A DNA stretch of 64,000 nt from Crotophaga sulcirostris (taxonomy: Eukaryota; Chordata; Aves; Cuculiformes; Crotophagidae). Position 1 is the stretch's first letter. Each line of letters opens with the position of its first letter. Shown here piece by piece: positions 63,611 to 64,000 of the stretch. The notes under the pieces were generated by a model, which was not told the DNA's origin, ran no database searches, and was given only the letters and a program-made list of their open reading frames with translations. The stretch is from contig VYZB01000327.1 in assembly GCA_013397455.1 (NCBI GenBank), positions 888,433 to 952,432 of the forward strand, read 5' to 3'. The translations under genes were made by a program, and so were the position numbers.

Positions 63611-64000
63611 TCACAAATCACAGAATCGTTTAAGTTGGAAAAGACCTTTTTGATCATTGAGTCCTACCATAAAACATAAACTGCCTATTCTACCGATAAA
63701 GAGTGTCCCTAAATGCCACATCTACACATCTTTTAAATACCTTCAGGGATGGTGATTCAACCACTTCCCTGGGAAGCCTGCTCCAACTCTTGACAAACCT
63801 TTCAGTGAAGAAATTTTTCCTACTATCTAGTCTAAATCTCTCTTGGCACGACTTAAGACCATTTCCACTTGTCCTATTGCTTGTTACTTGGGAGAAAAGA
63901 CCAACACCCACCTCACTACAACCTTCTTTCAGGTAGTTGTAAAGAGCAATAACGTCTCCTTTTCTTCAGACTAAACAACCCCAGTTCCCTCAGCTGCTCC
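63611..64000 (-). mobile_element. CR1 LINE fragment running off the window end
   Basis: The plus strand starts TCACAAATCACAGAATCG (antisense octamer tail), then TTGGAAAAGACC and GAGTCCTACC boxes, and passes into the ORF2 C-terminus (63690-63911 minus). At 64000 it is still in CR1 sequence (antisense of the LFSLEKRRL region), so the true 5' limit lies outside. Minus strand, 3' end at the low coordinate. Confidence 0.95.
63690..63911 (-). pseudogene. CR1 ORF2 C-terminal segment
   Basis: An open stretch of 73 codons encodes the end of CR1 ORF2, in order: [36 protein letters not shown] and [18 protein letters not shown], all hallmarks of the family's C-terminus. It is better preserved than the equivalent at 2380-2505. 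This region is not catalytic. Upstream frames toward 64000 show frame breaks, so this is a pseudogene piece of a truncated element, not a host gene. Confidence 0.93.

Noticed and set aside
1..64000. CRISPR array, prophage, operon or toxin-antitoxin system
   Set aside because: No regularly spaced direct repeats with unique spacers and no prokaryotic gene structure. CR1 content shows this is vertebrate nuclear DNA.

Overview
This is a vertebrate, almost certainly avian, non-coding window. It is AT-rich throughout, has two assembly gaps, and its only clearly recognisable protein-coding sequence is decayed CR1 LINE retrotransposon ORF2. CR1 in this form (truncated copies ending in a short ATTCTATG-like octamer tail) points to a bird. 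A crocodilian or turtle is less likely but not excluded. I found no host exon, tRNA, rRNA, CRISPR array or prokaryote-style operon. Apart from the CR1 pieces, the open frames are short (about 100 codons or fewer) and Leu/Phe/Lys/Asn-rich, as expected by chance in AT-rich DNA. The window looks like a gene desert or a large intron.

Layout: 1-2285 is unique AT-rich DNA. 2286 to about 4050 is a long CR1 fragment on the minus strand. 4051-31870 is mostly unique sequence with scattered short repeats: a (TG)n tract, a 15-G run at 5485-5499, a 38-bp sequence present exactly at 6032 and 10062, a TTG/ATT microsatellite ending in a 19-N gap at 16177-16195, several degraded tandem repeats, and a slightly richer block at 28640-29290. 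31871 to about 33335 and about 35966-36974 are two more long minus-strand CR1 fragments, the second carrying five perfect copies of a 14-bp unit. 36975-37220 is an unidentified GC-richer block. 37221-53358 is AT-rich DNA broken by GC-richer blocks (46080-46560, 49380-49600), a cluster of inverted repeats (45541-45613), a 148-bp tandem duplication with one mismatch (48775-49072) and an older tandem duplication (51789-51975). 53359-53514, 60431-60508 and 63611 to the window end are three CR1 3'-tail fragments. A 730-N gap occupies 61889-62618.

All six CR1 fragments lie on the minus strand, which would fit an intron of a plus-strand gene but is only weak evidence. Some gene-free stretches (for example 34000-34250, 45455-45540, 57570-57690) contain homeodomain-like TAATTA cores and look compositionally like conserved non-coding elements. 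That is a suggestion only, because conservation cannot be measured from one sequence. I did not find a previously undescribed biological system. The observations most worth checking are the recent tandem duplication, the 38-bp dispersed repeat, the minisatellite born inside a CR1, the CR1 orientation bias and a G-quadruplex-capable C/A tract.
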